Notes: generated from the letters alone by a model not told the origin. A stretch of 64,000 bases of DNA from Planococcus plakortidis (GCF_001687605.2 NZ_CP016539.2:588501-652500), one strand, 5' to 3'; shown: positions 36,277 to 44,747, counted from the stretch's first letter. Program-made: numbers and translations.

Positions 36277-37215
36277 ATGGAGAAATTGACAATACTCGGA
36301 GCGGGAACGATGGGGCATTCGATCGCCCTGTCCGCGGCCTGGTCCGGCCACACGCCGACCGTCTACGGGATCAACGAACAGGACGTCACGAATGCGGACA
36401 AAGGCTTGGCGCAAAAACTGGCCGTCATGGCAGACAATGGCTTGTTCGATAACAATGAAGCGCAGGCAATCCGCGAGAGAATCCTATTTACGACATCGCT
36501 TGAAGAAGCGATAGGAGAGGCGACATTCATTCTCGAAGTCGTCCCGGAAAAGCTGCAATTGAAACGAGACTTGTATAAGCAATTGGAAAGCCTCGTCGAT
36601 CCTTCGGTCATCATCGCAAGCAACACATCAGGTTTCAAGCCTTCGCTGCTCGCTGAAGGAATGAACCATCCGGAACGCTTCATCGTCGCCCATTTCTGGA
36701 ACCCAGGACATTTGATCCCGCTTGTCGAAGTCGTTAACGGGGAACGGACCCAAGAAGAAGCGACCGCACGCACGATGGCCTTATTGAAGGCGATGAATAA
36801 AAAACCGATTCTGCTGAACAAGGAATTGCCGGGCTTCATCGGCAACCGCCTGCAATATGCATTGTTCCGGGAAGCGCAAGCGCTGTTGGATGCGGGCGCT
36901 GCGAGCAAGGAAGACATCGATGCCGCGGTCACTTACAGCATCGGGCGGCGCCTTCCGGTAACGGGGCCGTTGATGACGGCGGATATGGGCGGGCTCGATG
37001 TGTTCTCGGCCATCTCGAATTATTTATTCGAAGACTTAGCGGACGATCAGCGCTCCGGCAAAATCTTGTCAGAGTTGGTCGACCAGCACAAGCTCGGCGA
37101 TAAAACAGGGCAAGGCTTCTACGAGTGGGCGCCCTACGTGTCCGAAGAAATCAACCGCAAACGCGAGCAGACCTTGATCCAGTTTTTGAAAAACGATTTG
37201 GAACAGGAGGGCTAA
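36277..37215 (+). CDS. 3-hydroxyacyl-CoA-dehydrogenase-family protein (L-gulonate/carnitine dehydrogenase-like)
   Basis: 312 residues. The Rossmann motif ILGAGTMGHSIALSAAWSGH starts at residue 6. FILEVVPEKLQLKRDLY and ASNTSGFKPS follow. The catalytic His lies in VAHFWNPGHLIPLVEV, the variant typical of L-gulonate 3-dehydrogenase and carnitine dehydrogenase rather than fatty-acid enzymes. It should oxidise a beta-hydroxy acid. The ribosome site is AAAGAGGTG. It is two bases from the next gene. Confidence 0.87.
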   Translation: MEKLTILGAGTMGHSIALSAAWSGHTPTVYGINEQDVTNADKGLAQKLAVMADNGLFDNNEAQAIRERILFTTSLEEAIGEATFILEVVPEKLQLKRDLYKQLESLVDPSVIIASNTSGFKPSLLAEGMNHPERFIVAHFWNPGHLIPLVEVVNGERTQEEATARTMALLKAMNKKPILLNKELPGFIGNRLQYALFREAQALLDAGAASKEDIDAAVTYSIGRRLPVTGPLMTADMGGLDVFSAISNYLFEDLADDQRSGKILSELVDQHKLGDKTGQGFYEWAPYVSEEINRKREQTLIQFLKNDLEQEG

Positions 37216-37216
37216 G

Positions 37217-37981
37217 ATGACAAATTATTTCGCTGAACTCAAAGGGCAAACGGTCGTCGTCACCGGCGGCAGCAAAGGCATCGGCAAAGACATCGCGCTG
37301 ACATTCGCCGAACTCGGCGCAAACGTCGCGATTTCCGGAAGAAACGAGGAAGCGCTCGCAGCCGCGCTTGAGGAACTGCGTGCCCATAACCCGAAGTGCA
37401 TCGCGGTTGCAGGCGATTTGAGCGATATTGGTGAAGTGAGAAAATTGATCGATACCGCGGCCGAGGAGTTCGGCACAATCGACGTGCTCGTCAACAACGC
37501 CGGCGTCAATATCGCGAAGCCAGCGTTGGAGGTGACGGAAGAAGATTGGGATGCGGTGCTCGATTTGAACTTGAAATCCGCCTTTTTCGCTAGCCAGGCA
37601 GCAGCGAAATACATGCTCGCGCAAAACAGCGGCCGCATCATCAACATCGCGTCGCAAATGGCCTTTGTCGGTTATATCAAGCGCGCCGCGTATTGCTCGA
37701 GCAAAGGCGGCATGGTGCAGATGACGAAAGCGCTCGCGGTCGAATGGGCGAAGCAAGGCATCCGCGTCAACGCCGTTGCGCCGACATTCGTTGAGACGGA
37801 GTTTACGGAGAAGATGTTCGAGGACCAGGCGTTCAAAGACGACGTCAACAGCCGCATCCTGCTTGACGGCCTGTCGCAGCCGAAAGACACATCCGGCGCG
37901 GTATTGTATTTAGCGTCTAATCTATCGAATTTCGTCACCGGCGAAACGATCAAAGTCGACGGCGGCTGGACCGCGATATAA
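37217..37981 (+). CDS. SDR-family oxidoreductase (gluconate 5-dehydrogenase-like)
   Basis: 254 residues with all classical SDR marks: TGGSKGIGKDIAL near 16, NNAGVN near 92, the catalytic Ser/Tyr/Lys (NIASQMAFVG and YCSSK near 158), and the C-terminal VTGETIKVDGGW. The length is standard. The ribosome site GGAGGG lies inside the end of the preceding gene. It is the last gene of the operon, probably acting on a hydroxyl of the imported acid. Confidence 0.9.
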   Translation: MTNYFAELKGQTVVVTGGSKGIGKDIALTFAELGANVAISGRNEEALAAALEELRAHNPKCIAVAGDLSDIGEVRKLIDTAAEEFGTIDVLVNNAGVNIAKPALEVTEEDWDAVLDLNLKSAFFASQAAAKYMLAQNSGRIINIASQMAFVGYIKRAAYCSSKGGMVQMTKALAVEWAKQGIRVNAVAPTFVETEFTEKMFEDQAFKDDVNSRILLDGLSQPKDTSGAVLYLASNLSNFVTGETIKVDGGWTAI

Positions 37982-38009
37982 GAAGAGTGATGTGTGGCAT
38001 TCAGATGAA

Positions 38010-38243
38010 GATAGCGAGGGTTTGGGTGTGGAAGTGTTTTTGGATTCTATTAATGCTTCAGCAATATAGCCGCTGCCTTGCTTTGGGTTGAGCTCCCGCC
38101 GTAAGTCAAGAAGAACACTTGTCTTACGGCTTCGCTTCACCCTGGAGGCTTGGCAGCTGAGAGATTTCATTGCATCTAGATTGTTTAAATGGATTTGCTT
38201 CTGTAATCAGTTGCCGTCTAGCGGGGGAATCGCTTCCCCGGGT
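38010..38243 (+). repeat. tandem structured element, copy 1
   Basis: First of three units of about 235 bases (unit-to-unit spacing 248 and 246). It has an inner stem GCCGTAAG (38098-38105) / CTTACGGC (38123-38130) with a 17-base loop, an outer stem CTGCC/GGCAG, and ends in GGGGGAATCGCTTCCCC. No gene fits it. Confidence 0.85.
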
Positions 38244-38257
38244 GATAGTTAAAGTAA

Positions 38258-38491
38258 GATAGCGAGGGTTTGCTTGTGGAAACGTTTCGGTTTTCTGGTT
38301 GAGCATCGTCTTGGCAGTCGCCGCCATGCTTTGGGATGGCCTCTTGCAATAAGCCAAGAAAAGCACTTGTCTTATTGCGTCGGCTCACCCTTGACGCTTG
38401 GCGGCTTGGAGATTTCGTTACATGTTGCTTGTTTAAAGTGATCTGCTTCTATACCTAGTTGCCGGCTAGTGGGGGAATCGCTTCCCAGAGT
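38258..38491 (+). repeat. tandem structured element, copy 2 (divergent)
   Basis: The same layout as copy 1 but more diverged. The inner stem is GCAATAAG (38346-38353) / CTTATTGC (38371-38378), again with a 17-base loop, and the outer stem is CCGCC/GGCGG. Changes on one side of each stem are matched on the other. Confidence 0.85.
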
Positions 38492-38503
38492 AAGCTTGAA
38501 GCA

Positions 38504-38735
38504 GATAGTGAGAGTTTGTCTGTCAAACTGCTTTGGTATTCGATTCGAGTATCATGTGGGTAGCCGCTGCCGTGCTTTGGGTTGAGCTCCCGCCGTAAGC
38601 CAAGAAGAACACTTGTCTTACGGCTTCGCTTCACCCTGGACGCTCGGCAGCTGAGAGATTTCATTGCATCTAGATTGTTTAAATGGATTTGTTTCTGTAA
38701 TCAGTTGCCGGCTAGCGGGGGAATCGCTTCCTGAA
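38504..38735 (+). repeat. tandem structured element, copy 3
   Basis: Nearly identical to copy 1 over its central 150 bases. The inner stem is GCCGTAAG (38592-38599) / CTTACGGC (38617-38624), with a 17-base loop. It ends in GGGGGAATCGCTTCC. Confidence 0.85.
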
Positions 38736-38885
38736 ATGAGGCATCCATCTAACGGGAATTGAATCAGAAACTTTGTTGATCATAGGGATGAGCGAGAGTT
38801 CATTTTCTGTTCTATATGAAACGATGTACAAAGTATAGTGCATTTCCAGATGTAGCTTAGATAGAATGAAGAAATATTTTTCCGC

Positions 38886-39044
38886 TCTAAAGGCGGAGGC
38901 GAAGCGAAAGGTGGGGACGCCTGAAGGATCAGCGGGTTTGAGAGACCCCGCAGGAGTGCGTACTTTGCACGACGAGGAGGCTCGATTCCCGCCCTTAGGC
39001 AAGCATCCACCTGCAGCGCAGCCTCAAACACTAAACGATTTCCA
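38886..39044 (+). repeat. Bacillales-type extragenic repeat, copy 2
   Basis: AGGCGGAGGCGAAGCGAAAG, GTGGGGACGCCTGAAGGATC, GAGACCCCGCAGGAGTGCG and CGACGAGGAGGCTC, ending with AGGCAAGCATCCACCTGCAG. A longer version of the GC-rich extragenic element. With the three tandem units it fills the 1.1-kb gene-free stretch between the catabolic operon and the symporter gene. Confidence 0.72.
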
Positions 39045-39081
39045 TATGTAAAGTGGCGATCCATAATCATATCTCCACAGA

Positions 39082-39118
39082 GAAAGCCTCCCGGTATCGC
39101 CGGGAGGCTTTCTTCTAT
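39082..39118 (-). terminator. terminator of the symporter gene
   Basis: GAAAGCCTCCCGG pairs with CCGGGAGGCTTTC around a five-base loop, just past the stop of the minus-strand gene. Confidence 0.88.
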
Positions 39119-39119
39119 T

Positions 39120-40388
39120 TTATGCTTCTTGCGTGTCGATCGTTGTTTCTTCTGTCAAGCCGTGCTTTTTCTCGGTTTCTGCGACCATCAATGCACAAGC
39201 CGCATCGCCGGAAATATTGATTGCGGTGCGGGACATGTCAAGCAGGCGGTCGATCCCGAGCACAAGCCCGATGCCTTCAACCGGAAGGCCGACACTCGAC
39301 AGGACCATCGCGAGCATGATCAGCCCGACACCAGGAACGCCGGCTGTCCCGATACTCGCAAGCACAGCCGTCAAGACGACCGTCAGCAATTGGCCGAAAG
39401 TCAGGTCGACCATGAAGGCCTGGGCGATGAACATCGTCGCAGCCCCTTGCATGATCGCCGTGCCGTCCATATTGATCGTTGCGCCGAGCGGTTGGACGAA
39501 GGAACTGACCGACTTCGGAATCTTCAAGTCACGTTGCGCCACTTCCATCGATACCGGAAGCGTGCCCGTGCTGCTCGATGTACTGAAAGCGACCGTCATG
39601 GCCGGCATAAAGGTCTTGAAGAACCAGACCGGGCTCTTTTTCGCCATCAGCCACACGGTGCCGCCATAGGTCAAGATGGCGTGGATCAAAAGCGCGCCGA
39701 TGACGACGAGCATATAGGAACCCATCGCCTGGATCGCCGCGAGGCCTTGCGAACCGATCGCCGTGGCAATCAAGCCGAATGTGCCGTACGGGGCAAAACG
39801 CATGACGATGCCGACAAGGTACATCATGATTTCATTGCCCTGTTCGACGAGATTCAAGATGCCTTTCGTCTTGTCGCCAAGCGCGGTAAGCGCCAGGCCG
39901 ACAAAGACCGCGAAGACGATGATCTGGAGCATATTGCCTTCGGTCATCGCTTCAAGCGGGTTTTTCGGGATGATGTTGAGCAAGGTGTCGGCGATCGACG
40001 GGGCATCGTCCGGGCTGTAAGTCGCCGCGTCGATATCGAAATCACCTGCAGCACCTGGCTGGACGAGTGCAGATAAGCCGAGCCCGATGGTGATGGCGAT
40101 GGTCGTCGTCACGAGGAAATACGAAATCGTCTTGATGCCGATGCGGCCCAGTTTCGCCGGATCGCCAAGCCCTGCAGTTCCGAGGACAATCGACAAGAAC
40201 ACGAGCGGCACGACGAGCATGCTGATAAGGGCAAGGAAAATCTGCCCGACCGGCACGAAAACGTAAGGATTGAGTATTTCGAAAACTTCAGGCGCAAAAA
40301 GATTTAACAGCAAACCTGTGATCGCACCTAAGATCAAGGCACTGATGACTTTAAACGTTAAGCCTTTCTTTTTCTTCAATTCATCCAC
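39120..40388 (-). CDS. dicarboxylate/amino acid:cation symporter (GltP/DctA family)
   Basis: 422 residues, eight membrane helices plus two re-entrant loops. The family signatures are clear: AFSTSSSTGTLPVSM (serine-rich re-entrant loop), NMDGTAIMQGAATMF in helix 7, and VPGVGLIMLAMVLSSVGLPVEGIGLVLGIDRLLDMSRTAINISGD (in pieces) near the end. It imports glutamate, aspartate or C4-dicarboxylates with Na+ or H+. The start is GTG 40388 (or the adjacent TTG 40391) behind GAAGAAAG. Confidence 0.93.
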   Translation of the reverse strand: MDELKKKKGLTFKVISALILGAITGLLLNLFAPEVFEILNPYVFVPVGQIFLALISMLVVPLVFLSIVLGTAGLGDPAKLGRIGIKTISYFLVTTTIAITIGLGLSALVQPGAAGDFDIDAATYSPDDAPSIADTLLNIIPKNPLEAMTEGNMLQIIVFAVFVGLALTALGDKTKGILNLVEQGNEIMMYLVGIVMRFAPYGTFGLIATAIGSQGLAAIQAMGSYMLVVIGALLIHAILTYGGTVWLMAKKSPVWFFKTFMPAMTVAFSTSSSTGTLPVSMEVAQRDLKIPKSVSSFVQPLGATINMDGTAIMQGAATMFIAQAFMVDLTFGQLLTVVLTAVLASIGTAGVPGVGLIMLAMVLSSVGLPVEGIGLVLGIDRLLDMSRTAINISGDAACALMVAETEKKHGLTEETTIDTQEA

Positions 40389-40558
40389 CAACTTTCTTCA
40401 TTTAAGGAAACGCATAAAAACAAGTGTAACCGAAGCGGAACAAAAGCAACAGTTTCAACAGACCTCTCTGCTTGGAAAGGGATTCCCTAAAAAAATGCAA
40501 CTATTCTTATAGATCTGTCGTCTATCATGATAGAATTACGGCGAAAAGAGGTAAAAAT

Positions 40559-41443
40559 ATGGTTAAGAAAGCAGTCATCGCAGGCGGCACGGGGTTCATC
40601 GGAACGTACTTGAAAGAAAAATACGAGCGTCTCGGCTACCGCGTTCACATCATTTCCAGACAGTCAGGGCATATCCAATGGGACGACGCACGCGCCATGA
40701 AAGATGCGCTTGACGGGGCCAAACTGGTGATCAACCTCGCCGGGAAATCCGTCAATTGCCGCTACACCGAAGCGAATAAACGCGAGATTTTTAATTCCCG
40801 CACCGAAACGACCGAGACGCTTGGCCGAGTGATCAAAGCATGCAGCACCGCTCCCGAATTATGGGTCAATGCCAGCACAGCCACGATTTACCGCCATGCC
40901 GAAGACCGCCCCATGACGGAGCGGGATGGGGAAATCGGGCGCGGATTTTCCGTAGCCGTCGCGAAAGCCTGGGAAGACAGCTTCTTTTCATGCCACTTGC
41001 CGGACACGCGCCAAGTGGCATTGCGCATCGCCATTGTCCTCGGTGACGGCGGCGTCATGGAGCCGTACCGCAAGCTCGTGAAATACGGGCTCGGCGGCAA
41101 ACAAGGAAGTGGCCGGCAGATGTTCAGCTGGATCCATATCGAAGACTTGTACCGCACCGTGCGTTTCATGCAGCACCGCGATGAACTGTCGGGCGTCTTC
41201 AACGCATCCGCGCCGAATCCGGTCACGAACCAGGAATGGATGAAAATGCTGCGACAATCGATGAACCGCCGTGCCGGGCTCCCTGCATCGAAATGGATGC
41301 TCGAAACAGGCGCAGCCGCACTCCGGACCGAAACGGAATTGATCCTGAAAAGCCGCTGGGCCGTGCCGGAGCGGCTCGTGCGGGAAGGTTTCCGCTTCCG
41401 CTATCCGGGCCTCAGGAGCGCGCTGGCTGACTTGAATAATTAA
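40559..41443 (+). CDS. TIGR01777-family NAD-dependent epimerase/dehydratase-like protein
   Basis: 294 residues. The N-terminal Rossmann motif is VIAGGTGFIGTYL, followed by VINLAGKSVNCRYTEANKREI, the TIGR01777 mark, and SRTETTETLGRVI. The SDR-type Tyr is less obvious, which is usual in this group. The C-terminal DUF1731-like part ends RFRYPGLRSALADL. The function is unknown; older notes call it a cell-division inhibitor homologue. The start is moved to ATG 40559 behind AAAAGAGGT. Confidence 0.88.
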   Translation: MVKKAVIAGGTGFIGTYLKEKYERLGYRVHIISRQSGHIQWDDARAMKDALDGAKLVINLAGKSVNCRYTEANKREIFNSRTETTETLGRVIKACSTAPELWVNASTATIYRHAEDRPMTERDGEIGRGFSVAVAKAWEDSFFSCHLPDTRQVALRIAIVLGDGGVMEPYRKLVKYGLGGKQGSGRQMFSWIHIEDLYRTVRFMQHRDELSGVFNASAPNPVTNQEWMKMLRQSMNRRAGLPASKWMLETGAAALRTETELILKSRWAVPERLVREGFRFRYPGLRSALADLNN

Positions 41444-41539
41444 GAAACGCAGGCATTCAACAGAATGTCTGTATTTTTATGCGCAATTCTGCACCAGGTA
41501 GGGTATGCTAAAGACAAACAGACTTTGGGGGAAATAGCC

Positions 41540-42280
41540 ATGAAAGAACGTTTGGATCCGATCCATGCAGCAAAAGTATTTGTCGAAACGAATTTCCGCC
41601 ATTGCCGTGGTGCGCTGCTTGCGGGAAGCGTCGTGCGCGGGCAGGAGACGGCGACTTCGGACCTCGATATCGTCGTGTTCGATGAAACCTTGATGAACTC
41701 GTACCGTGAGTCCTTGTTCGCGTTCGGCTGGCCGATCGAAGTATTCGTCTACAATCTTACGTCGTATAAAATATTTTTCGAAAACGACCGGAAAGCCGCC
41801 AAGCCAAGCATGCCGCGCATGGTCAGCGAAGGCATCGTCCTGAAAGACACCGGCATCATGGAAAGCATCCAGCAGGAAGCGAAAGCCTTGCTCGAAGAAG
41901 GGCCGGAACCGTGGAGCACGGACACGATCCGCACGAAACGCTATTTCATCACCGATGTGCTCGACGACTTGCGGGGCAGCGAAGACCGGAAAGAACGGCT
42001 GTTTTGCGTCAACACGCTGTCGGATTTGGTGAGCGAATTCATCTTGCGCACCGAGCGCAAATGGATCGGCTCGTCCAAGTGGGTGATCCGTTCACTCGAA
42101 GCGCACGACCATGAACTGGCAGTCCGCTTTGTCGAAGCCTTCGAGCATTTTTACTGGACCGACGAAACGGCGCATATCATCGAATTCGTCGAAAGCGTGC
42201 TCGAGCCATACGGCGGCCGCTTGTTCGACGGGTTCTCGATCGGGAAAGCGGAAGCGGAGAGGAAGCCGGAGAAGCTTTGA
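41540..42280 (+). CDS. nucleotidyltransferase-domain protein
   Basis: 246 residues. The polymerase-beta-type catalytic motif is G29-S30 ... D41-x-D43 (in ATSDLDIVVF). The middle and C-terminal helices resemble the small kanamycin-nucleotidyltransferase-like fold. The substrate is unknown (antibiotic, tRNA or protein). The start is ATG 41540 behind TTGGGGG. An upstream in-frame ATG at 41465 has no site. Such genes can be toxin-like, but no partner gene is adjacent. Confidence 0.82.
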   Translation: MKERLDPIHAAKVFVETNFRHCRGALLAGSVVRGQETATSDLDIVVFDETLMNSYRESLFAFGWPIEVFVYNLTSYKIFFENDRKAAKPSMPRMVSEGIVLKDTGIMESIQQEAKALLEEGPEPWSTDTIRTKRYFITDVLDDLRGSEDRKERLFCVNTLSDLVSEFILRTERKWIGSSKWVIRSLEAHDHELAVRFVEAFEHFYWTDETAHIIEFVESVLEPYGGRLFDGFSIGKAEAERKPEKL

Positions 42281-42370
42281 GGTTATGATTCAAGAGGATT
42301 TAGTTTTTATGAATGAATGACACAACTAATAAAACAGGACATATTATGAAAAGAAGTGATAGGAAAAGCT

Positions 42371-42490
42371 TTCGTTTTTCGACTGCGTTCCAGGGGGCTG
42401 CTTGGGGCTCGCAGGATGCGAGTCATGCAGCTGATGCGACAGGACGTCGCGTTTTCAGCTGCCCGGGGATGGGGCGGGTGCCCGGCCAAC
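42371..42490 (+). repeat. interspersed repeat, copy B
   Basis: Matches 32219-32331 in the opposite orientation (GCGTTCCAGGGGGCTGCTT, GTCATGCAGCTGATGCGACA, TTTCAGCTGCCCGGG). It continues into a GC-rich tail (to about 42560) with no counterpart at the first site. The stretch 42281-42699 has no gene I can support. Confidence 0.75.
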
Positions 42491-42699
42491 GTGCCAAAGA
42501 GCGCGGCACGTTTGTCTCGCCAGCCCGCGCGGTCCCACAGGCGTCAGCCCCCTTCCACTTCGTCTCTAGTTTTAGAGTATAGGATCTCTGCTTCAGCATA
42601 CTCAATATGAGATGTAGAAGAGCATCATGCTTTGCAGCTCAAGGTGCCTTAATCACAGGGCTTACAATTATTCGATCAAGTACGTCTATAATGAAATAA

Positions 42700-42737
42700 A
42701 ATTCGCCGTCAAGTGAACATTAGGACGGCGAATTTTA
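42700..42737. terminator. isolated hairpin
   Basis: AAATTCGCCGTC pairs perfectly with GACGGCGAATTT around a 13-base loop and is followed by TAAT. No gene ends close to it. Confidence 0.6.
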
Positions 42738-42783
42738 ATATAAAAATAAATAAAACCTCTCTATATTAACCGAGAGCTTTCAT

Positions 42784-42806
42784 AAAAAAACACCGCTAAA
42801 AGCGAT
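42784..42806 (-). terminator. terminator of the 42.8-kb lipoprotein gene
   Basis: On the minus strand, AACATCGCT pairs with AGCGGTGTT and is followed by seven T. Confidence 0.82.
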
Positions 42807-42807
42807 G

Positions 42808-43185
42808 TTAGTTGTCAGTAGTTAATAGTAAATTTTCAGTTTGGCCATTCCATGTAATTTCTACTTCAATTTCCTCGTCCTCTTGAATAACAGCGCATCC
42901 TTCACAACTACTTCTCCCGGTATCCGCGGTTCCTTCATTTAGTGTAATTCCTGTTCCTTCTGAACCGCTTCCACTGGCTTCTATTTCATAATCTATCATT
43001 TCAGGTGCATTGCCTTCTCCTACGTATTTAATTGTTCCGCTTTTTTCTTGATTTGTCCCATCAGAAACGTCCACAACATAAAACACATCCCAGTTTTCAC
43101 TGCTGCCCGAGAAGTTGTATCTATCACCATCTACACATCCACTTAAATCGAACGCAAGAACCAGAAGTCCAATTATCTTTTTCAT
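42808..43185 (-). CDS. hypothetical lipoprotein
   Basis: 125 residues. The signal peptide ends in LSGC (Cys near 17). The mature part is acidic and Gly/Ser-rich, with a CEGC pair (SSCEGCAVIQEDEEIEVEITW) near residue 95 and an Ig-like beta pattern at the C-terminus. The family is not recognised. It is clearly more A+T-rich than the genes on either side, which suggests acquisition. GGAGGGAGC precedes ATG 43185. Confidence 0.75.
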   Translation of the reverse strand: MKKIIGLLVLAFDLSGCVDGDRYNFSGSSENWDVFYVVDVSDGTNQEKSGTIKYVGEGNAPEMIDYEIEASGSGSEGTGITLNEGTADTGRSSCEGCAVIQEDEEIEVEITWNGQTENLLLTTDN

Positions 43186-43400
43186 AAAGCTCCCTCCAAT
43201 CTTTGATATAAGTTCTACTTAATGGGAGCTGTTCCCTGTTCTTCATTATTCTACCTTATTATTCAGAAAATATTCACAATATCTTTCATAAAACAATGGT
43301 TTTACTTGATTATTGTGGGGCAATGGAAAGTTGAATAGGTTGTTTACATTTTTAGCGTTGAAAACACTGATTTTGTGCCTAGGTGGCTAAACTCTGGAGA

Positions 43401-43955
43401 TCACACGGAAATATGTTTCGCCGATTCCAATGCAGATTGTTTTTGCAGAAGAAATTTCAATCCGACACCCATTTTCAATCCGCCATCTATCAGAGCAAAC
43501 ACAAGAAAAGGGACATCCACAAGCAGTAAGCCAAGTGCACCGTTGCCAATTGTCAAAATGGCGAGCACTACCATCCAACTGCCTTGAGAGAAATAAAAAA
43601 GGACGAAATGGATTCCGACGGCAATGAACAGGCTCAGCCAAAATACTCTAAGGTCCGAAAAGCCGATGACGAGTCCGCATGCTGTACATAAAGCAACATT
43701 TAGAAAAATTGCCCAGTTATCCAGCTGATCTTGAAACTTAGAGTTTTTGCCGTATGCCAGTTTCTGGTTCACAAAAGGCAATACCAAAATCAACATGAAT
43801 CCGATCGCATAACCGAACCCAAGCAATATAGGGTGAACGAGCAGTGGCCCTCCGGCAAATGCGGCGGCGATAATAATCATTCCGATGTAGAGAAGCCAAA
43901 CCCCACTTGTTCGTTGAGTGGGGTATTTAATTGGATAATCCGATTTAATCGTCAA
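43401..43955 (-). CDS. hypothetical multi-pass membrane protein
   Basis: 184 residues with about six hydrophobic helices (from SGVWLLYIGMIIIAAAF near residue 17 to FLVFALIDGGLKMGVGL near 155). The family is not recognised with certainty. GCGGGAGGAATAG lies just before ATG 43955. Base composition is A+T-richer than the average here, like the adjoining lipoprotein gene. Confidence 0.78.
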   Translation of the reverse strand: MTIKSDYPIKYPTQRTSGVWLLYIGMIIIAAAFAGGPLLVHPILLGFGYAIGFMLILVLPFVNQKLAYGKNSKFQDQLDNWAIFLNVALCTACGLVIGFSDLRVFWLSLFIAVGIHFVLFYFSQGSWMVVLAILTIGNGALGLLLVDVPFLVFALIDGGLKMGVGLKFLLQKQSALESAKHISV

Positions 43956-44042
43956 ATGCTATTCCTCCCGCTTTATAATAAGTTCTAATGTCAGATACGA
44001 ATCAAGGCCATAAAAGTTTCCTGGAAATCTTCGGCATAAAAA

Positions 44043-44088
44043 AACCTTCACCGTGCATGAGAAATCTGCACGATGAAGGCTTTTTTTT
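44043..44088 (-). terminator. bidirectional-type terminator
   Basis: CCTTCACCGTGCA pairs with TGCACGATGAAGG (one mismatch), with A-run on one side and T-run on the other. It ends the 44.1-kb minus-strand gene. Confidence 0.88.
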
Positions 44089-44089
44089 A

Positions 44090-44650
44090 TTAATACATTT
44101 CCAAACGCTGCAATTCCTGCCCGTCTGCATCGAGCAATTGAAGCGGGATCGGGCGTTCTTCGGGTGCGTTCTCGGTAAACCAGACCGCTTTTCCGGCAAG
44201 CCCGGTTTCTTCCATTAACTCGCCCGGGAAGCGTTCGCCGAGCAAAAGTTGATCAGCCGGCATTTCGCCGATCTGCACGTGGCGCCCGTCTGCCGGGTCG
44301 AACAGGCCGTAGACAAAACCGTCTTCATGGCTCATATAATTATCGATCCGGTCGGGGTCATCGAACGAAGGGATGGTGCCTTCACTTCTCGTCTCGAGCC
44401 GCCAGCCGAACCACGATTCCGTCGCCGTCGCCGCGCCGAAATGGCCATCCCCGCGGATGAAGAAAAACAGCGCGCGGCCGTTCAGTTCATACACAGGCGT
44501 CAGCACCAAATCATCGTCACCGTCGCGCACGGCCTGTTCCGCCGTCTCGACGGTATCCGAGCTCCACACGAGCGCAATGATCAAGGCTGCAGCGAGCACG
44601 AGGCCGATCAATACGAGCATGCGTTTTTGGATTAAATTTTGTAGGGTCAT
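44090..44650 (-). CDS. hypothetical membrane-anchored protein
   Basis: 186 residues with one N-terminal membrane helix (MLVLIGLVLAAALIIALVW) and an acidic extracytoplasmic domain (LNGRALFFFIRGDGHFGAATA, HEDGFVYGLFDPADGRHVQIGE). The family is not recognised. GGAAGGGGAAATT lies before ATG 44650. It is followed by its own terminator. Confidence 0.75.
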   Translation of the reverse strand: MTLQNLIQKRMLVLIGLVLAAALIIALVWSSDTVETAEQAVRDGDDDLVLTPVYELNGRALFFFIRGDGHFGAATATESWFGWRLETRSEGTIPSFDDPDRIDNYMSHEDGFVYGLFDPADGRHVQIGEMPADQLLLGERFPGELMEETGLAGKAVWFTENAPEERPIPLQLLDADGQELQRLEMY

Positions 44651-44715
44651 CCATAATTTCCCCTTCCGTATCTCGTTGCTTCCATTATACGGTATTTCAT
44701 TCGATAGGGGGAAAT

Positions 44716-44746
44716 GAAAAAACGCCCGGATGCACCGGGCGTTTTC
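44716..44746 (-). terminator. terminator of the 44.7-kb gene
   Basis: AAAACGCCCGG pairs with CCGGGCGTTTT around five bases. On the minus strand it is followed by TTTTTT-rich sequence. Confidence 0.9.
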
Positions 44747-44747
44747 G

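Noticed and set aside
38455-38664. Short minus-strand frames inside the tandem elements
   Set aside because: The same frame is broken in the other copies, while the stems are kept, so the element is not coding.
39129-40076. Long open frame antisense to the symporter gene
   Set aside because: It is a mirror of the real GltP-type gene, with Arg/His/Asp-rich translation and no ribosome site.
42313-42610. Overlapping short frames in the 42.3-42.6-kb repeat
   Set aside because: They cover an interspersed repeat, lack ribosome sites and have low-complexity translations.
43988-44218. 76-codon plus-strand frame across a terminator
   Set aside because: It translates the hairpin and overlaps the minus-strand membrane-anchored gene. 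No ribosome site was found.
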